Below are positions 6,250 to 7,273 of a DNA stretch of 7,273 nucleotides, piece by piece; within the stretch, counting starts at the first letter, position 1, and each line of letters begins with the position of its first letter. Below the pieces are notes generated by a model. It was not told the DNA's origin. It ran no database searches and saw only the letters and a list, made by a program, of their open reading frames with translations. This DNA is from Actinomycetota bacterium. GTDB taxonomy: Bacteria; Actinomycetota; Actinomycetes; Nanopelagicales; Nanopelagicaceae. Where the stretch lies: the NCBI GenBank assembly GCA_009704285.1, contig WLEM01000020.1, forward strand, positions 1 through 7,273, given 5' to 3'. Made by a program: the position numbers and the translations under genes.

Positions 6250-7273
<1,024 letters not shown>

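Overview
The window looks like a chromosomal stretch from an AT-rich member of the Actinobacteria. The order eno - ftsB/divIC-like - DUF501 - ppx/gppA on the minus strand is the arrangement known in actinobacteria such as Mycobacterium (Rv1023-Rv1026). The AT-rich bases, short spacers and frequent TTA codons would fit a streamlined aquatic lineage such as the freshwater acI group (Nanopelagicales). That finer placement is an inference from gene order and composition only. I see no insertion sequence, phage gene, CRISPR array or origin, and all genes are similar in base use.

Left part (1-3264): the start of a DrrA-like ABC drug-export ATPase runs off the left edge on the minus strand. Opposite it, across a 97-base gap, lie two major facilitator genes on the plus strand: a 14-helix DHA2 (EmrB/QacA) exporter and a 12-helix MFS protein. 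The gap holds a perfect 8+8 inverted repeat that could be an operator shared by both efflux units. The second MFS gene has no ATG, GTG or TTG at the place its homology demands; its frame opens directly after the first gene's TAA. A strong 14-bp hairpin terminator overlaps its last codons.

Middle (3267-4317): a Bax inhibitor-1/YccA-family membrane protein on the minus strand, a 147-base gap without a gene, then a minus-strand tRNA gene. The tRNA has a UAA anticodon (Leu, codon UUA) but a short 5-nt variable loop, whereas standard bacterial tRNA-Leu is class II with a long variable arm. Its leader and trailer form a perfect 12-bp inverted repeat.

Right part (4318-7273): a tight minus-strand operon read from right to left: enolase (5' end off the right edge), FtsB/DivIC-like septum protein, DUF501 protein and Ppx/GppA phosphatase, with spacers of 5, 1 and 0 bases. 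Two of these genes start with TTG.

Most of the window is ordinary housekeeping and efflux content. The points most worth a second look are the atypical tRNA with its flanking inverted repeat, the missing start codon of the second MFS gene, and the candidate operator between the divergent efflux genes.
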